A stretch of DNA of 64,000 bases, taken from the NCBI RefSeq assembly GCF_900182695.1, contig NZ_FXTK01000002.1, positions 186,001-250,000 of the forward strand. The letters run 5' to 3'. A program made the translations under genes and the position numbers. Positions 9,352 through 18,170 of this stretch are shown here, piece after piece; within the stretch, counting starts at the first letter, position 1; every line of letters begins with the position of its first letter. The notes beneath the pieces were generated by a model, which saw nothing but the letters and a program-made list of their open reading frames with translations, was not told the DNA's origin and made no database searches. This stretch comes from Paracoccus laeviglucosivorans. Lineage in GTDB: Bacteria > Pseudomonadota > Alphaproteobacteria > Rhodobacterales > Rhodobacteraceae.

Positions 9352-10467
9352 TTATTGCAGGGTCAGGATCAGGTCGGCCACCTCGGCGCGGATCTGCGCG
9401 GTCTGGGCCGGGTCGATGATCCAGCCGTTGAACTGGTCCAGCGGGATCGCATCGGGATGGGGCGCGATGTCGCTGCGGGTCGGCCAGTCGCCCGCGACAT
9501 AAAAAGGCTTGAAGCCGTCGCCCCCGGTTTCGCTGTCGTCACCCATCAGGAAATCCACGGCAAGGCGCGCGGCTGCGGGGTTCGCGGCCTTGGGGTTCAC
9601 CGCCAGCAGCGCCGGAAAGACGATGCCGTTCGCGGGCATCACGTCATTGGCGACCTGCAGGGCCCAGCCCTCATCCTCATTGTCGCGGCGGTCGGAATAG
9701 CTGGTGAAACCGATGGGCGCGGCAGACTGTCCCTTGGCCCCGACCGCGGCGTTGACGTCATCGGTCGAGCCCATCAGCACCACGTCATTGGCGAACAGAT
9801 CCGCGATGAATTGCTGGCCCGCGTTCTCGACGCCGCTAGCAAGCTGGATCGGCTTGCCGAACTGCGCCTGATAGGCTTCGGCCATCATGTCGGATTTCAG
9901 CACGATTTCCGTCATCAGGTCCAGATAATCGCCGCGTTGCAGGGGATCGACCATGACCACCTTGCCCTTCCATTCCGGGGTGGTCAGATCCCACAGGTTA
10001 TCGACCGGCGCACCTTGGGGATAGCTTTCTTCGTTATACATCAGAACTTTGGTCGAAAGGCGCTGCGCCAGAAGCGGGGATTTCATCGCGTCGGGCAGAT
10101 CGGCTGCAACGCGGGGCGGCACATAGGGCGCGATCAGCCCGCCTGCCAGCAATTCGGTCATCACGACCGGCGCATCCGAGATATAGATCACATCCGCGCC
10201 GGGCAGACCCGCCTGCGCCTCGGACTTGATGCGCGCGATCTGTTCGGTCGAGGACATATCGAAGCTGACCATGTCGATGCCCGGATAGGCCGCCTCGAAC
10301 GCGGTTTCGACCCGGCCGATGCGGCTGGTAAAGGCGTAGACCGTCACCTTGCCTTCGGCCTGCGCCTTGGGCAGCAGGGCTGCGTTGTCCAGCGTATCAA
10401 GATTGTCCTGCGCAAAAGCGGGCAGGGCGGCGAAAAGGGCAAGGGCAGAGGCGAAAGCGGCGCGCAT
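9352..10467 (-). CDS. Periplasmic substrate-binding protein of the AfuABC-type importer
   Basis: 371 residues with a clear Sec signal peptide (MRAAFASALALFAALPAFA, cleavage near 19). The mature protein belongs to the type 2 periplasmic-binding cluster that includes FbpA, AfuA and phosphonate/polyamine binders. I do not see the paired tyrosines that coordinate iron in FbpA, so a non-iron ligand is likely. AfuA in Actinobacillus binds sugar phosphates, and the RpiR regulator and phosphatase next door fit that idea. The start at 10465-10467 has AAAGGA upstream; a longer frame to 10536 would add 23 residues before the signal peptide and is rejected. Confidence 0.88.
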   Translation of the reverse strand: MRAAFASALALFAALPAFAQDNLDTLDNAALLPKAQAEGKVTVYAFTSRIGRVETAFEAAYPGIDMVSFDMSSTEQIARIKSEAQAGLPGADVIYISDAPVVMTELLAGGLIAPYVPPRVAADLPDAMKSPLLAQRLSTKVLMYNEESYPQGAPVDNLWDLTTPEWKGKVVMVDPLQRGDYLDLMTEIVLKSDMMAEAYQAQFGKPIQLASGVENAGQQFIADLFANDVVLMGSTDDVNAAVGAKGQSAAPIGFTSYSDRRDNEDEGWALQVANDVMPANGIVFPALLAVNPKAANPAAARLAVDFLMGDDSETGGDGFKPFYVAGDWPTRSDIAPHPDAIPLDQFNGWIIDPAQTAQIRAEVADLILTLQ

Positions 10468-10512
10468 GGCGAATCCTTTGGGCGTGGTGGATGCCGCCGA
10501 TGTAATGGTAAC

Positions 10513-10547
10513 TTGCAACAAAAGTATGACGTGCAAGAAATATTGCA
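10513..10547. promoter_or_regulatory. Clustered TTGCA repeats, candidate RpiR operator
   Basis: TGCAA (10532-10536) and TTGCA (10543-10547) form an inverted repeat with a 6-base centre, and a further TTGCAA lies at 10513-10518. All sit in the 82 bases between the RpiR gene and the binding-protein start. Position and symmetry suggest an operator for the importer operon; this is inference. Confidence 0.4.
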
Positions 10548-10549
10548 GG

Positions 10550-11419
10550 CTATTCGTCCCGCAGATCGAAACGCCGGATCAGTTCGCCCAGACGGGTCAG
10601 CGCGGACAGGCCATCGGGCTGGCGGCGGTTGCCAAGCGCAAGGATCAGGGCATTGCACAGCAGCATGGGCACGTTCAGCGTCTGAAAGCTGTCGTCATCG
10701 CCTGCGCGCGGCGCGGCCAGCAAAAGATCGGGGGCGGGGCTCAGCGCAGGGCCAATCGCATCCGAGATTGCCAGCGTCGCCGCGCCTTGTTCGCGGGCGA
10801 CGTGCAAAAGCGTGGCATAGCTGCGGGGTTGGCGGCGAAACGCGAACAGGATCACTGCATCACCCGCGCCGATGCCCACCGCCTGTTCGGCCAGATCGCG
10901 CGGCCCGCCTGTCAACAGCACCGGCAGAAAGCCCATGCGCCGCAGCCGACGTTCGACCATCACGGCAAGGGCTGTGGCGTTGCCATGGGCAAAGATGAAC
11001 TGCCGGGGCCGGTCGATCAGTTCGGCGGCGCGGGCGATGCGTGTCTGGTCGATGTGGTCCAGAATGGCCGAAAGTGCCGCGATCTCCTGACCGATCAGCC
11101 CGTCCAGAAGGTTGCCGCCACTGATTTGCAGCGTCGCCGACATGCGTTCGGCCGGTTCGGCGCCGTGCAGGAACTCGGCCCGCAGCGCGTCGCGAAAGGC
11201 GGCATAGTTGCGAAAGCCCAGCTTGCGCACGAAACGCGATGTCGTCGCTTCATGTGCGCCTGCGCGCTGTGCGAAATCCGCTGAGGTGCCCAGCGAGATT
11301 TCGCGCGGCGCGGCCAGAAGCCGGGCCACCAGCAGTTGTTCGGTGCCGGTCAGTTGGCCGCCAAGCGCCTGAATGCGTGACACAATGCCCCGGTCATCCA
11401 TTTCATGCGCCAAAGCCAT
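10550..11419 (-). CDS. MurR/RpiR family transcriptional regulator
   Basis: 289 residues: an N-terminal RpiR-type helix-turn-helix (about 20-85; SADFAQRAGAHEATTSRFVRKLGF holds the recognition helix) and a C-terminal SIS sugar-isomerase-fold domain (about 120-260) that in this family senses phosphosugars. It is encoded directly upstream of the importer in the same direction, so it probably controls that operon in response to a phosphorylated ligand. The ATG used at 11417-11419 opens MALAHEMDD; MDD at residue 7 is an alternative start. Confidence 0.9.
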   Translation of the reverse strand: MALAHEMDDRGIVSRIQALGGQLTGTEQLLVARLLAAPREISLGTSADFAQRAGAHEATTSRFVRKLGFRNYAAFRDALRAEFLHGAEPAERMSATLQISGGNLLDGLIGQEIAALSAILDHIDQTRIARAAELIDRPRQFIFAHGNATALAVMVERRLRRMGFLPVLLTGGPRDLAEQAVGIGAGDAVILFAFRRQPRSYATLLHVAREQGAATLAISDAIGPALSPAPDLLLAAPRAGDDDSFQTLNVPMLLCNALILALGNRRQPDGLSALTRLGELIRRFDLRDE

Positions 11420-11498
11420 GCCGTGTCACCCTTGCTTGCAGGCCATCCGGTCGCAGACGGCTTGCAAGGCTTCGCATGTCCGCAAGGAAACTTCCATC

Positions 11499-11531
11499 GC
11501 CCGCGCGCAGCAGCCGGTGCGGCGCGCGGGC
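11499..11531 (-). terminator. GC-rich hairpin after the BCCT gene
   Basis: Ten paired bases, GCCCGCGCGC (11499-11508) with GCGCGCGGGC (11522-11531), lie just past the BCCT stop and before the RpiR gene. No clear T-run follows on the minus strand. Confidence 0.55.
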
Positions 11532-11537
11532 AGCGGG

Positions 11538-13097
11538 TCAGTCGCGTTCCTTGACGCTGCCGGTCTGGGGGTCGAGAAATTCGAAATGGCCATGCACCTC
11601 GATGTCGTCGAATAGCCCCTTCCACAGCGATACGCACAGGCCCACCATCACCAGCAGGAACGGCGCGGCGGCGATGATCGCTGCGGTTTGCAGGCCGTCC
11701 AGCCCGCCCATGACCAACAGCACCGATGCCGATGCCCCGGCCAGCAGCCCCCACAGCACGACGATGCCCGGACGCGGATGCGGCGTGCCGCGCGATGACA
11801 GCATTCCCATCACGACAGAGGCCGCATCGGCCCCCGACACGAAGAAGATGGCCACAAGGAACATCGCGACCGACGAGGTCACGGCAGCCATCGGGAATTG
11901 CTCAAGCAGCGCAAACAGCGAAACGGGTGCGCCCATTTCCTTGACCGCCTCGACCAGCCCGCCGGGGCCGGCCAGTTCGGAATGCAGCGCCGCGCCGCCC
12001 ATGATGGTGAACCACACGAAGGTCACGGCGCTGGGGATCAGCAGCACGCCGATCACGAATTCCCGGATCGTGCGCCCGCGCGAAATGCGGGCGATGAACA
12101 CGCCCACGAAGGGCGCCCAGGAGATCCACCATGCCCAGTAAAAGATCGTCCAGCTGGACAGCCATGCCGGGTCGTTGAATGCCGAGGTCTTGAAGGACAT
12201 GATCACAAGGTCGCTTGCGTAGTAACCCAGCGCCTCGACCAGCGTATCCAGGATGAAGACGGTGGGACCGACCAGCGCGATAAAGGCCAGCAGCACCAGG
12301 GCGATCACCATGTTCATATTGCTAAGGAACTGGATGCCCTTGCCCACGCCCGACACCGCCGAGACGATGAAAAGCACCGTCAGCACGCCGATGATGACCA
12401 GCTCCAGCGTGTTCGTCTCACCGGTATGCCACAGGAAGTTCATGCCGCTGGCGATCTGCTGTGCGCCAAGGCCCAGCGATGTCGCGGTGCCAAACAGCGT
12501 CGCGATGATTGCCAGAATGTCGATCAGACGCCCGATCGGTCCGTGGATGCGGTCGCCCAGCAGCGGGTGGAACGCGCTGGAAACCAGCACAGGCAGGTCG
12601 CGGCGATAGCTGAAATAGGCCAGCGCCAGACCGACGACGGCATAGATCGCCCAAGGATGCAGCGCCCAGTGAAAGAACGAATATTGCATGGCCAGCAGCG
12701 CGGCTTCGCGCGTGCCGGGTTCGGCCAGCCCATGCGGCGGGGCCGAGAAATGGCTGATGGGTTCGGCCACGCCCCAGAACATCAGGCCGATGCCCATGCC
12801 CACGCTGAACATCATGCAGACCCATGAGCGGTCCGAGAATTCCGGCCGTTCGTCATCGCGGCCCAAGCGGATGCGCCCGAACCGGCTGACCGCCAGAAAG
12901 ACCGAGAACATCAGAAAGCACGCGGTCGAGATAATGAAGCTCCATCCGAAGACGCGGATGATCCAGCCCAGCACTGCGCCTGCCGTGGCGGTCAGGCTGG
13001 CGGGGGCAAAGACGCCCCAGCCCACGAAACCCACCGCGATAATCAGCGCGGGCCAGAACACGCCGGGGTCCAGACCCAGCCTTTCCTTTGTCTGCAT
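11538..13097 (-). CDS. BCCT family betaine/choline/carnitine transporter
   Basis: 519 residues with about twelve membrane spans. The conserved BCCT segment is present as FYWAWWISWAPFVGVFIARIS, carrying the tryptophan-rich substrate pocket of the family, and GVGKGIQFLSN and MMFSVGMGIGLMFWG also fit. The start at 13095-13097 has AGGAGG eight bases upstream; the open frame continues 279 bases further without family similarity. It takes up quaternary ammonium osmolytes using Na+ or H+. The C-terminal tail is short, so strong osmotic regulation of the BetP kind is not evident. It appears to be a single-gene unit with a long upstream region. Confidence 0.93.
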   Translation of the reverse strand: MQTKERLGLDPGVFWPALIIAVGFVGWGVFAPASLTATAGAVLGWIIRVFGWSFIISTACFLMFSVFLAVSRFGRIRLGRDDERPEFSDRSWVCMMFSVGMGIGLMFWGVAEPISHFSAPPHGLAEPGTREAALLAMQYSFFHWALHPWAIYAVVGLALAYFSYRRDLPVLVSSAFHPLLGDRIHGPIGRLIDILAIIATLFGTATSLGLGAQQIASGMNFLWHTGETNTLELVIIGVLTVLFIVSAVSGVGKGIQFLSNMNMVIALVLLAFIALVGPTVFILDTLVEALGYYASDLVIMSFKTSAFNDPAWLSSWTIFYWAWWISWAPFVGVFIARISRGRTIREFVIGVLLIPSAVTFVWFTIMGGAALHSELAGPGGLVEAVKEMGAPVSLFALLEQFPMAAVTSSVAMFLVAIFFVSGADAASVVMGMLSSRGTPHPRPGIVVLWGLLAGASASVLLVMGGLDGLQTAAIIAAAPFLLVMVGLCVSLWKGLFDDIEVHGHFEFLDPQTGSVKERD

Positions 13098-13343
13098 TTG
13101 CGACCTCCTGTTGATCTTGGCCCTGTTTTTCCGGGCAGTGATCCTGATTAGCCGCGACATCGAAATCGGCAGGGGTCGTGTCCGACATGTGGCGCATTTA
13201 TCCCAATATGCCGTCGCAAACCTTCGCTGTGGATTTTTTAACCTATTGATATGGTTTGGCGTTGTGTTTTCCGAATGGCGCAGGAACGACGCGCCAGCAT
13301 CGCCGCAGATGCCCGGATCACGGTTTTGCGACCAGAAGAATCG

Positions 13344-13362
13344 GCCATATGCGACATATGGC
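13344..13362. promoter_or_regulatory. Palindrome GCCATATG-N3-CATATGGC
   Basis: Eight-base arms at 13344-13351 and 13355-13362 around a 3-base centre. A perfect 19-base palindrome in a divergent promoter region is a good operator candidate for BCCT or carbonic anhydrase control. Confidence 0.5.
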
Positions 13363-13615
13363 GCCATCCGGTCCAATCCGCGTTACCCGCACGGATTCGG
13401 GTGCGCGGGTTGCCCGGCAGGCAGGCATTGCCTGTATATATCTATAGTTGTGAAAAATGCGCGGATTCTTGCCAAAATTGCATTCGCGATCAGCGGGAAT
13501 CCAGCGTAGCGCAAGGTCGGGTCGTATCCTGCAAGTGCCATCGCCCAGCCATCTGACGCCAGACCGCGCAATATGGTTATACATATTTTTCTGGTCATTG
13601 GCAGGAACCTGCACG

Positions 13616-13642
13616 CGCGATTGCTGCGCTGCGGCAATCGCG
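13616..13642. other. Hairpin CGCGATTGC / GCAATCGCG
   Basis: Nine paired bases (13616-13624 with 13634-13642) and a 9-base loop, about 170 bases before the carbonic anhydrase start. No T-run follows on either strand. It could be a leader structure or a protein-binding site. Confidence 0.45.
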
Positions 13643-13813
13643 GGCGGATCGGCGGAATGCTCACGTTATTCTGACGGGTGTTGTCAGTGAAGCGTCAGAA
13701 AGCACTTGGCAATCATGGAGCTGCCAAAGGTCGCGCAATGGTTTGCGACTGCGGCAAAGACCCATCTTCGGGCGCAAGGTAGACGCGCTCCGACCAGCAA
13801 AAGGAAGATCCCG

Positions 13814-14512
13814 ATGCCTGATCTGATGAAGGGGATTACCAGTTTCCGTGGGGACGTTTTCCCGCAACAGGCCGCACTTTACCGCCAATTGGCGCATGAG
13901 GGACAGAACCCGCAGGCGCTGATGATCTCATGCGCCGACAGCCGGGTCATGCCCGAGGCGATCACGCAATCCGGTCCGGGCGAGCTGTTCGTCTGCCGCA
14001 ACGCCGGCAATATCGTGCCACCGTTTTCGACGATGAACGGGGGCGTGTCCTCGGCCATCGAATATGCCGTTCTGGCGTTGGGGGTCCGCGACATCATCGT
14101 TTGCGGCCATTCGGAATGCGGCGCGATGAAGGGGCTGTGCTGCCCGCATCTGCTGGAGCCGATGCCCAATGTCGCGGCGTGGCTGCGCCACAGCCACGCG
14201 GCCCATTCGGTCGTCACGCAAGCCTATCCCCAAGGCCTGACCGAGCCCGAGCTGATCCGTGCCGTCGCGCTGGAAAACGTGCTGGTGCAACTGGATCACC
14301 TGCGCACGCACCCATCCGTCGCGGCCAAGCTGGCGCAGGGGGAAATCACGCTGCACGGCTGGTTCTTCGACATCGAGACGGGCGGCGTGCTGGTCTATGA
14401 CGGCGAAAAGCGCGGCTTCGTGCTGCCCCGCGACGGCGATGATCTGCCCGTCGCGATCAAGGGCCGTCTTCAGCCGCAGCTTGCCGCGCAGACCCCCATC
14501 GCGGCGGAGTGA
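13814..14512 (+). CDS. Beta-class carbonic anhydrase
   Basis: 232 residues. The zinc ligands of the beta class are present: Cys40 in SCADSR, His99 and Cys102 in CGHSECGAM, with the catalytic dyad Asp42/Arg44. It interconverts CO2 and bicarbonate in the cytoplasm. The start at 13814 (MPDLMKG) has AAGGAAG eight bases upstream; a longer frame from 13706 lacks support. The SulP gene begins within or just after the stop codon, so the enzyme and transporter are made together, which suggests that the transported ion is bicarbonate. Confidence 0.95.
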   Translation: MPDLMKGITSFRGDVFPQQAALYRQLAHEGQNPQALMISCADSRVMPEAITQSGPGELFVCRNAGNIVPPFSTMNGGVSSAIEYAVLALGVRDIIVCGHSECGAMKGLCCPHLLEPMPNVAAWLRHSHAAHSVVTQAYPQGLTEPELIRAVALENVLVQLDHLRTHPSVAAKLAQGEITLHGWFFDIETGGVLVYDGEKRGFVLPRDGDDLPVAIKGRLQPQLAAQTPIAAE

Positions 14513-14517
14513 ACGTC

Positions 14518-16044
14518 ATGCAGAAATATGCCTCCTCATTCTCGCGTGACTTTGCTGCCTCGCTGGTGGTGTTTCTTGTGGCCATGCCGCTGTGCCTTGG
14601 CATCGCCATTGCTTCGGGCGTGCCGGTGGCCATGGGGCTGATCTCGGGCGTCATCGGCGGGATCGTCGTGGGTTTTCTGGCCGGGTCGCCCTTGCAGGTG
14701 ACGGGTCCGGCGGCGGGGCTTGCGGTCATCGTCTTTGGGTTTGTGCAGGAATACGGCGTCGCCATGCTGGGGCCGGTGCTGGTGCTGGCGGGTATCATCC
14801 AGATCGCCGCCGGTTTTCTGCGCATGGGGTCGTGGTTCCGCTCGATCTCTCCGGCCGTGGTGCATGGGATGCTGACGGGGATCGGGATCCTGATCATTCT
14901 GGGCCAGATCCATGTGCTGATGGGCAGCGCCCCTGCGGCCCATGCGACCGACAATATCGCCGCGATGGATGAGACCGTCTCGCGCGTGCTGGGCGACACG
15001 GTTTCGACCGAGGCGCTGGCGCTGCTGATCGGCCTGATCTCGCTGCTGGCGATGCTGGGTTGGGAAAAGATGCGCCCGAAATCGCTGGCGCTGGTGCCGG
15101 GTGCGCTGATCGGCGTGGGTGCGGGCACCACGCTGACCGCGCTGATGAACCTGCCCATCCCGAGGGTCGAGGTTCCGGCATCGCTGTTTGCCGATATCGC
15201 GCTGCCGACGGCGGACAGTTTCGCGCGACTGGCCGAGCCGGGGCTGATCATCGCCGCCGCTGTCATCGCGATCATCGCCAGTGCTGAAACGCTGTTGTCG
15301 GCGGCGGCCGTGGACCGGATGCATGATGGCGAACGCACCAGACTGAACAAGGAGCTGTTCGCGCAGGGTGTCGGTAACGGGCTTTGCGGTCTGCTGGGCG
15401 GGTTGCCGATCACCGGGGTGATCGTGCGTTCTTCGGCCAATGTGCAGGCGGGGGCAAAGACCCGCGCCTCGACCATCCTGCACGGGGTCTGGATTCTGGC
15501 GCTGATCGCGCTGCTGCCGGGTGTTTTGGGGCTGGTGCCGCTGACGGCCTTGGCGGCGGTGCTGCTGGTCACCGGCTGGCGCCTGATCGGCATCCATCAC
15601 GTGCGCGAGCTTTTGACCCATCACGGCTTCTTCCCCGTGGGCATCTGGGCCGCGACGGTGGTGATGGTGGTGACGCATGACCTGCTGATCGGTGTTGGCA
15701 TCGGTTTGGCCTTGTCGCTGGTCGAGGTGCTGCCCTGGCTGGTGCGCCGTTTTTCGATCCAGCGCACCGAACGGGGCGACGAAATCCATCTGGGTCTGGA
15801 CGGGGCCGCAACCTGCCGCAGCGTTCCCGCGATGCTGGCGACGCTGGAAAACCTGCCCGAAGGCCGCAAGGTCCGGCTGGACGGGCAAGGCCTGCGCTAC
15901 ATGGACCACACCAGCGCCGAGACGATCTGCGAATGGGTCAAGCGCGAAACCCGCGCCGGTCGCCCGGTCGAGGTAATGCCACCCGAAGAAAGCGATCCGC
16001 GCATCGGGCGCATCTTTGCCCGCCTGTCCGCCGAGACGGCCTAA
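14518..16044 (+). CDS. SulP family anion transporter, probable bicarbonate transporter
   Basis: 508 residues from ATG 14518 (GGAG ten bases upstream); a GTG at 14509 would overlap the carbonic anhydrase stop. The first 400 residues are a SulP membrane domain: SFSRDFAASLVVFLVAMPLCLGIAIA and LQVTGPAAGLAVIVFGFV are the conserved opening helices. The C-terminal 110 residues look like a shortened STAS domain, with RLDGQGLRYMDHTSAETI near its core. SulP genes coupled to carbonic anhydrase are generally taken as bicarbonate transporters. A sulfate transporter remains possible, but no sulfate genes are near. Confidence 0.9.
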   Translation: MQKYASSFSRDFAASLVVFLVAMPLCLGIAIASGVPVAMGLISGVIGGIVVGFLAGSPLQVTGPAAGLAVIVFGFVQEYGVAMLGPVLVLAGIIQIAAGFLRMGSWFRSISPAVVHGMLTGIGILIILGQIHVLMGSAPAAHATDNIAAMDETVSRVLGDTVSTEALALLIGLISLLAMLGWEKMRPKSLALVPGALIGVGAGTTLTALMNLPIPRVEVPASLFADIALPTADSFARLAEPGLIIAAAVIAIIASAETLLSAAAVDRMHDGERTRLNKELFAQGVGNGLCGLLGGLPITGVIVRSSANVQAGAKTRASTILHGVWILALIALLPGVLGLVPLTALAAVLLVTGWRLIGIHHVRELLTHHGFFPVGIWAATVVMVVTHDLLIGVGIGLALSLVEVLPWLVRRFSIQRTERGDEIHLGLDGAATCRSVPAMLATLENLPEGRKVRLDGQGLRYMDHTSAETICEWVKRETRAGRPVEVMPPEESDPRIGRIFARLSAETA

Positions 16045-16067
16045 GCCATTCGCTGCGCAAAATATTT

Positions 16068-16095
16068 CGCGGCACCGGGAACGACCGGTGCCGCG
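16068..16095 (+). terminator. Hairpin between SulP and FNT genes
   Basis: Eleven paired bases (16068-16078 with 16085-16095) around a 6-base loop, 23 bases after the SulP stop and 37 before the FNT start. There is no T-run. It probably ends or attenuates the carbonic anhydrase-SulP message. Confidence 0.65.
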
Positions 16096-16132
16096 CCACG
16101 CTTATGCCCCAGATGATTGCGGGATGGCTGGC

Positions 16133-16987
16133 ATGAGTGACGAGACGACCAGGAAACTGCCCCAGACCGAGGCGACGCCGGACGAGGCCAAGGCGATCCC
16201 CGCCGACGATCTGGACGAACGCATGCCCTCCAAGGCCGCGACCGTCCATGAGCTGCTGCGCCGAGAGGGCGAGCGGGAACTGTCGCGCGAGGTCTTTGCG
16301 CTGTTCTGGTCGGCCCTTGCGGGCGGCATCACCATGAGCCTGTCGCTGGTCGCACGCGGCATCATCAGCGCCAACCTGCCCGAGATCGAGCTGGGCCACC
16401 TGATCGAGGCGGCGGGCTATACCTTCGGCTTCATCTTCGCCATTGCGGCGGGCCAGCAGCTTTTCACCGAAAACACCGTGACGCCCGTGGTGCCGGTCCT
16501 GCGCGAACCGTCCCGCGCGCATATCTGGCAGCTTCTGCGGCTGTGGGGCACGGTGCTGGTCGGCAATATCATCGGCTGCGCCATCGCGGCGGCGGTCTTC
16601 GTCTGGATGCCGATCTTCACCCCCGAAGTCGATGAAAAGCTTCTGGAGATCAGCCTGCACCTGATGGAGAAGACGCCCACGGCGATGTTCACCGGCGGAA
16701 TCGTCTCGGGCTGGCTGATCGCGATCATGGTCTGGGCGATCTATGGGCTTGAGGCGTCCAAGCTGACCCTGATCTTTCTGGCGACATATCTGATCGCCAT
16801 CGGGGATTTTCCGCATGTCGTCGTCGGCGCGATCGAGGTGGTCTATCTGCTGCTGCTGGGCCAGACGACGCCGGGCGCAGCGATCGGCACGTTCCTGATC
16901 CCGGTGACGCTGGGCAATATCGTCGGCGGCACGGCGATTTTCGCGCTGGTGGCCCATCTTGAGGTTCGCGCCGACGAGGAGGATTAA
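16133..16987 (+). CDS. Formate/nitrite transporter (FNT) family channel, YfdC-like
   Basis: 284 residues from ATG 16133 (a second ATG at 16124 is equally possible). A charged cytoplasmic N-terminus of about 60 residues precedes six membrane spans with the FNT pattern: [13 protein letters not shown] and [13 protein letters not shown] resemble the conserved pore loops. This form with a long polar N-terminus resembles E. coli YfdC rather than FocA. The family carries small monovalent anions such as formate and nitrite; placed after carbonic anhydrase and SulP it may handle a related ion. Its TAA overlaps the convergent ligase stop. Confidence 0.88.
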   Translation: MSDETTRKLPQTEATPDEAKAIPADDLDERMPSKAATVHELLRREGERELSREVFALFWSALAGGITMSLSLVARGIISANLPEIELGHLIEAAGYTFGFIFAIAAGQQLFTENTVTPVVPVLREPSRAHIWQLLRLWGTVLVGNIIGCAIAAAVFVWMPIFTPEVDEKLLEISLHLMEKTPTAMFTGGIVSGWLIAIMVWAIYGLEASKLTLIFLATYLIAIGDFPHVVVGAIEVVYLLLLGQTTPGAAIGTFLIPVTLGNIVGGTAIFALVAHLEVRADEED

Positions 16988-18108
16988 AGGTCCAGCCGGA
17001 ACTCCTCGATCAGGTGCATGACCACGGCGCGCATCGCCTCATCATGATCGGCCCCGGCGGCCAGCGATGCGGTGAACACCGCACGCTGACGGTCGGCCGA
17101 GGTTTCGCGCGCCATATCGCGCAGCCGCGCCGTTGCGGGCTGGCTGTTCAGCGCATCGGCGTCTTCGCCGATCACTGCTAACCAATCCTCGGCCAGTTCG
17201 TCCAGGGGGCGGATGCTGCGGGTGCCAAAGTCGATCAGCCCCTGGGACACGCCATAGCGCAGCGCCCGCCAGCGGTTTTCGCCCAGCAGGAAATTGTCGT
17301 ATTGCCGCCAGCGCAGGTTCTTGCGGTGCAGCCGCACCAGCATCCGGGCGGTCGCCTGTATCAGCGCGGCCATGGTCAGCGTATCGCGGATGCGGGGGCA
17401 GGCATCGCAGATGCGGGTTTCGACCGTCGGAAACCGCGACGAGGGGCGCAGATCCCACCAGATCTTGGAACTGTCCTCGATGATCTCCAGATCGGTCAGG
17501 GTGGCAATGGCACGCTGATACTCTTCCCAACTGGCGAATTGCGGGGGCAGGCCGGTGCGGGGGTAATTGCCAAAAACCGTCGTGCGGTATGAGGCAAGCC
17601 CGGTATCCGCCGCCTGCCAGAACGGGCTGGAGGCCGACACCGCCAGCAGATGCGGCAGGAAATAGGGCAGCTGGTTCATCAGATCGATGCGCATCGCGTC
17701 CGATGCGATGCCCACATGGACATGCATGCCGCAGATCAGCATCCGCCGCGACACTGCCCCCATCTCTCGTGAAAGTTGGATGTAGCGGTCTTTGTCGGTG
17801 CGGTTCTGGTCGCGCCAATCGGCAAAGGGATGGCACGCGACCGAGATGGGCGCCAGCCCGAATTCGCCCGCATGGCGCGCGATGGACCGGCGCAGCCGCG
17901 CAAGATGGTCGCGCGCCTCGGAGATGTCGCGGCTGACGGGGGTTCCGACCTCGATCTGGCAGCGCAGGAATTCGGGGCTGACCTGATCCTCAAGCTCGGC
18001 CTTGCAGGCAGCCATCAGCGCATCGGGGGCCTCGGCCAGCGCTCCGGTCTGGGCATCGACAAGCAGATATTCTTCTTCGATGCCCAGCGTGAAGTCGTCT
18101 TTATCCAT
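16984..18108 (-). CDS. YbdK-type carboxylate-amine ligase (glutamate-cysteine ligase family 2)
   Basis: 374 residues covering the whole GCS2 family length. It opens with [11 protein letters not shown], the acidic metal-binding motif of the family; CGMHVHVGI and [13 protein letters not shown] are further conserved blocks. YbdK of E. coli makes weak gamma-glutamyl amide bonds; the physiological substrate of such proteins is mostly unknown. It lies 62 bases after tctA on the same strand and may be read from the same message. Its stop codon overlaps that of the FNT gene. Confidence 0.92.
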   Translation of the reverse strand: MDKDDFTLGIEEEYLLVDAQTGALAEAPDALMAACKAELEDQVSPEFLRCQIEVGTPVSRDISEARDHLARLRRSIARHAGEFGLAPISVACHPFADWRDQNRTDKDRYIQLSREMGAVSRRMLICGMHVHVGIASDAMRIDLMNQLPYFLPHLLAVSASSPFWQAADTGLASYRTTVFGNYPRTGLPPQFASWEEYQRAIATLTDLEIIEDSSKIWWDLRPSSRFPTVETRICDACPRIRDTLTMAALIQATARMLVRLHRKNLRWRQYDNFLLGENRWRALRYGVSQGLIDFGTRSIRPLDELAEDWLAVIGEDADALNSQPATARLRDMARETSADRQRAVFTASLAAGADHDEAMRAVVMHLIEEFRLDL

Positions 18109-18170
18109 GATGATCTGTTTTCAAAGGCTTGTCCGCGGATCAACACGGTGACGGGGGGCGATGTTCCCAG

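Larger units (their letters stand above)
13098..13813. other. 716-base region between BCCT and carbonic anhydrase genes, no convincing gene
   Basis: Divergent promoter region of the BCCT and carbonic anhydrase genes. Local AT-rich patches (about 13190-13265, 13430-13460 and 13570-13600) contrast with the flanking coding DNA. It holds two palindromes (13344-13362, and 13422-13434 reading CAGGCA-T-TGCCTG) and a hairpin (13616-13642). The short open frames here overlap one another on both strands and have no ribosome site or recognisable product. Confidence 0.6.

Noticed and set aside
13251..13690. Several overlapping short open frames between the BCCT and carbonic anhydrase genes
   Set aside because: They occur on both strands over the same bases, with no ribosome site and no family likeness; the region is better read as regulatory.
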